Of a stretch of DNA of 64,000 nt, positions 61,543-64,000 are shown in pieces. The position numbers and the translations under genes are program-made. The notes under the pieces are model-generated. The model was not told the origin of the DNA. It did no database searches and worked only from the letters and a program-made list of their open reading frames with translations. Each line of letters starts with the position of its first letter. Positions within the stretch are counted from its first letter, which is position 1. The DNA is from Domibacillus indicus (lineage in GTDB: Bacteria; Bacillota; Bacilli; Bacillales; Domibacillaceae), in contig NZ_JAMBOO010000020.1 of assembly GCF_023715895.1 (NCBI RefSeq), forward strand, positions 1 to 64,000, read 5' to 3'.

Positions 61543-63108
61543 TTATTTGGCGAGTTTTACCAGCCAGTCTTTGAAATCAACTAATCGCAAATGTTTAGGT
61601 GCTTGATCTGTTCCTGCGATAATCAGAGGAACGACAGAATCTGCTTTATGCAAGGAGCCGTGCGCTGCTGTTCCTGCATGATTCGGACTGTTTTTTTCAA
61701 CAAATTCATAACCCGGTTTGGCATCAATAATGATATACCGGCCTTCGTGTGAGCGAAGGGCTCCATCTAATCTTGCAAGGGCATCCGGGTAGTCACCATA
61801 GCTGATTTCATTTTGTTCATTAATAGATAAATCTAAAAGGGCAGGATCTCCGTTCAGCGTCCAGGATTGTCCGTAAGAATCTGTGTATGGGCCGTCAGGG
61901 GAAAAAGTAAAAGGCGTATCGGATTTTGACGACACTACATAACCCGTCTCTCCCTTTTTCCAGGCAATGAAGCCAATCCTGGAATCGGCTTTTAATCTTG
62001 CTGAAATATCAGAAATCTTAATCGTTTCATCCTGCAGATAAACGTACGCCATGCGCTCATTAACAGCTAAAGCAATTTCCTTGTTAGACGGCTGATCCGG
62101 TGTCCAAAGAGTATATTGATCCAATAATATGGTTAAATCAATCAGCGCCTTGCTGCGATCATTTATAACAGCAGATTGCGCACTGTCTCCATGTACAATC
62201 CAGGTCATCTTTTGAATCGCTTCCTCCCATGATGGATAGGCATTCAAAATCATCTGCAGCTGCTTATCCACTTCTTCAATACCTTTCTGTTCCATTGGTC
62301 CGTTTTTGTGAATATCACGGTCCAGATCGGGGAAGTAGGCCAGCGTAAAAGGCGGCAGCTGATTTTTTTGGATAAAGTATTTCAGTTCATTTGCCGTAAA
62401 GTAATCGTTTACGCCAGTACTTTTCCATATATGATTAGACCAATCATTTTCCTGGTTGTATTGTGTCAAGCTTCCTATGGACAGAAGAGAAGGACCGTTT
62501 ACTTCTACATTGCGTGGCAGCAGATTCATGCCGGTGAAAAGTTTTGGAATGTGTAAGCGATGAACTTGATTACCACGATAGATCAGTCCGTTAATGGAAG
62601 CAGACTGGATTTCGCTTCTTGCCAGCTCTTCATAAATGGTGGGAACATACCGGCTTAGATGTGCCTTGTTTAAGTGAATTAAACTGTCTGCTAATATTTG
62701 CTTTGCGCCAATATCTAAAAATTCGATTTTTCCAGGACCGTAATTAATGACTCGGTTTTCGTCCTTTTTGAGCCAGACAAGGCCAGGAACTTTATGATCA
62801 TTGGCGTATGTACCCGTTAACAAGGTACTATCGATGGTGACGGACATGGTAGGGTAAGAACTGACCACGTCAGAATAGTATTGGCCATGTTTTATTAAGA
62901 ATTCAAATGCAGGTGCTTTTCCTTCTTTTATTGCTTTTTGTAGGGGCTGATCCATCAGTGAGTCAATGACGAATACGACTACAGGCTTGGAAGATGCCTT
63001 GGTCGAAACGTTAACTAGATCTTTTCTGGGCGTTATCAGCAAATACCGGCTCAGGCCGGTAATCATGAATATGAAAAGAATAACCGGTAAGACAATTTTA
63101 AGCATCAT
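61543..63108 (-). CDS. Membrane-anchored alkaline phosphatase-superfamily phosphodiesterase
   Basis: The 521-residue protein has an N-terminal anchor helix (IVLPVILFIFMITGLSRYLL) and an outside nucleotide pyrophosphatase/phosphodiesterase-type domain. The first metal site and nucleophile are in VVVFVIDSLMDQPL and SSYPTMSVTIDSTLLTGTYA, where the Thr of SYPTMS is the nucleophile. Later sites are LAYFPDLDRDIHKNGP and WIVHGDSAQ, with the final His in NHAGTAAHGSLH. It probably acts on phosphodiesters or alkyl phosphates outside the membrane. The ATG follows AAAGGGTGAAG. The substrate is unknown; a phosphate-scavenging role would fit the PhoP-boxed nucleotidase elsewhere in the window, but no Pho box was seen here. 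Confidence 0.85.
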   Translation of the reverse strand: MMLKIVLPVILFIFMITGLSRYLLITPRKDLVNVSTKASSKPVVVFVIDSLMDQPLQKAIKEGKAPAFEFLIKHGQYYSDVVSSYPTMSVTIDSTLLTGTYANDHKVPGLVWLKKDENRVINYGPGKIEFLDIGAKQILADSLIHLNKAHLSRYVPTIYEELARSEIQSASINGLIYRGNQVHRLHIPKLFTGMNLLPRNVEVNGPSLLSIGSLTQYNQENDWSNHIWKSTGVNDYFTANELKYFIQKNQLPPFTLAYFPDLDRDIHKNGPMEQKGIEEVDKQLQMILNAYPSWEEAIQKMTWIVHGDSAQSAVINDRSKALIDLTILLDQYTLWTPDQPSNKEIALAVNERMAYVYLQDETIKISDISARLKADSRIGFIAWKKGETGYVVSSKSDTPFTFSPDGPYTDSYGQSWTLNGDPALLDLSINEQNEISYGDYPDALARLDGALRSHEGRYIIIDAKPGYEFVEKNSPNHAGTAAHGSLHKADSVVPLIIAGTDQAPKHLRLVDFKDWLVKLAK

Positions 63109-63512
63109 GACTTCACCCTTTTCTTTACATTGTGATTAGTATGGATAGAAAGAGAAAAGTGAATACATAATTGAAAAATTAAAAAGCTTTTAAATATGGC
63201 TTGTTTGGAGGTGACATATAAGCTGATCTGTTTTAGTTTAATTTTTAGTATCCAGCTTGGTTTTATTTTGTCTTATACGGTTTGGTTTATGATCGGATAA
63301 TTCATGAAGTTTTTTAAAAGGCTATTTTAATTTTGTTGATATGGAGTGTCATTTTTGCCAGCACTGGATCCTATGACTATAGATAAACTATGGAAAAACG
63401 ATAACCGATTTGAGAAACAGACATATTATTTGGTTAATGCCTATAACGTTGCTAACTGTGAAGGATGCTCTTACACTATAAGTAGAATAAGCAATTTTAA
63501 GGATGGTTAAGG
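63109..63512. other. Intergenic region, no gene seen
   Basis: The 404 bases are AT-rich and hold the divergent promoters of the phosphodiesterase gene and the last gene. No clear hairpin, repeat or small gene stands out. Confidence 0.5.
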
Positions 63513-64000
63513 ATGCCGAAAACAATAGTGGAAAAATTGAACCTAAAAAAATATGAAAAAGCAGCAGTATTAAACTTGCCAGATGGAGCAGATTATTTAA
63601 CAGAGTTACACAATTATGACACTGACCTAGCCAATAGCAAATATGACCTTATCTTTGCCTTTGTGTTAGATATGGAGTCTTTAAAAGCAACCGTATCCAA
63701 GGTGATAGAAGAAAATCATTTAAATAAGAATGGCTATATGTTCTTGGCTTATCCAAAAAAGGGGAATAAAGTGTATACAACATTTATTCATCGAGACGAG
63801 CTAATGAATGGACTGGGAGCAGGGGAAAATGGCTACCTTGGGACCAGTAACATTAAATTTGCACGTATGGTTGGGTTAGATGACGTGTTTACGGTTGTCG
63901 GTCTGAAAGAGGAATCCCGTAACACAAAGAATACTTCTACAAAAGCCAGTCAATGCGTAGACGATTATATCGAAATGATTCCACATGTGGAAAAGGATTT
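63513..64000 (+). CDS. YdeI/OmpD-associated family-like protein, cut off by the window
   Basis: The first 162 residues are present. The protein starts MPKTIVEKLNLKKYEKAAVL and continues with ANSKYDLIFAFVLDMESLK, GYMFLAYPKKGNKVYTTFIHRDEL and TSNIKFARMVGLDDVFTVVGLK. I remember this N-terminal half in front of a YdeI-type C-terminal domain in Bacillus proteins, a family of unknown function. The ATG follows a TTAAGGATGG ribosome region. The remaining C-terminus, with the family's defining part, lies beyond the right edge, so the name is tentative. Confidence 0.65.
   Translation, partial: MPKTIVEKLNLKKYEKAAVLNLPDGADYLTELHNYDTDLANSKYDLIFAFVLDMESLKATVSKVIEENHLNKNGYMFLAYPKKGNKVYTTFIHRDELMNGLGAGENGYLGTSNIKFARMVGLDDVFTVVGLKEESRNTKNTSTKASQCVDDYIEMIPHVEKD

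Overview
The window looks like chromosomal DNA of a low-GC endospore-forming Firmicute of the Bacillaceae. The reasons are Bacillus-type ribosome binding sites, frequent TTG and GTG starts, many strong intrinsic terminators, a VmlR-type ABC-F gene, a YkvS-type DUF2187 protein, several RsbR-type stressosome proteins, CcpA cre sites, a PhoP box, and Bacillus-style sugar catabolic clusters. No rRNA, tRNA, CRISPR array or replication origin was found.

Layout. 1-5.6 kb: the tail of a cut-off gene, a GNAT acetyltransferase, a MEDS-domain protein behind a small tyrosine recombinase, two STAS (RsbR-like) regulators and a YdhK-type lipoprotein. 5.7-7.8 kb: a histidine kinase and response regulator pair divergent from ydhK. 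7.9-9.3 kb: a TnpB-only IS605-type element with its omega-RNA region. 9.4-11.3 kb: vmlR behind what reads as a ribosome-controlled transcription attenuator. 11.3-12.5 kb: gene-poor, decayed DNA. 12.5-16.2 kb: a lone glgC, a DUF2187 gene, a hypothetical gene and an orphan sugar-binding lipoprotein. 16.3-18.0 kb: a second TnpB element with a tnpA remnant, next to a truncated GyrI-like gene. 18.4-23.6 kb: sugar or polyol cluster 1 (epimerase, MFS transporter, AraC regulator, dehydrogenase) with two promoters of the same architecture. 25-28.7 kb: cluster 2 (dehydrogenase, epimerase, XylE-like transporter) behind a palindromic operator, with a LacI regulator at 31.1 kb. 29.0-30.8 kb: a secreted 5'-nucleotidase behind a PhoP box. 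32-42.4 kb: Hsp20, an acyl-CoA synthetase, an SDR enzyme, a MarR-MMPL export operon with an apparent AUA start, and a TetR/DHA2 efflux pair. 42.8 kb: a third RsbR-like protein. 44-47.6 kb: 3-oxoacid CoA-transferase and thiolase operon with a divergent LysR regulator. 49-50.5 kb: a third TnpB element. 50.7-52.6 kb: a multi-repeat Myb/SANT-like protein and a HAD phosphatase. 53-60 kb: an arabinoside import and hydrolysis locus (LacI regulator, ABC importer, YesL-like protein, GH51 arabinofuranosidase) with four copies of one palindromic operator. 60-64 kb: a DoxX-like membrane protein, a small mobile element, a membrane-anchored phosphodiesterase and a gene that runs off the window.

Much of the window is dedicated to plant-derived or polyol sugars under both local regulators and CcpA. 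Mobile DNA is all of the IS200/IS605 type: three tnpB-bearing copies, one tnpA-end remnant and one miniature copy. The observations most worth following up are the vmlR attenuator, the matched AraC-type promoters, the phased arabinoside operators, the AUA start of the MMPL gene, and the omega-RNA/guide predictions for the three TnpB proteins.
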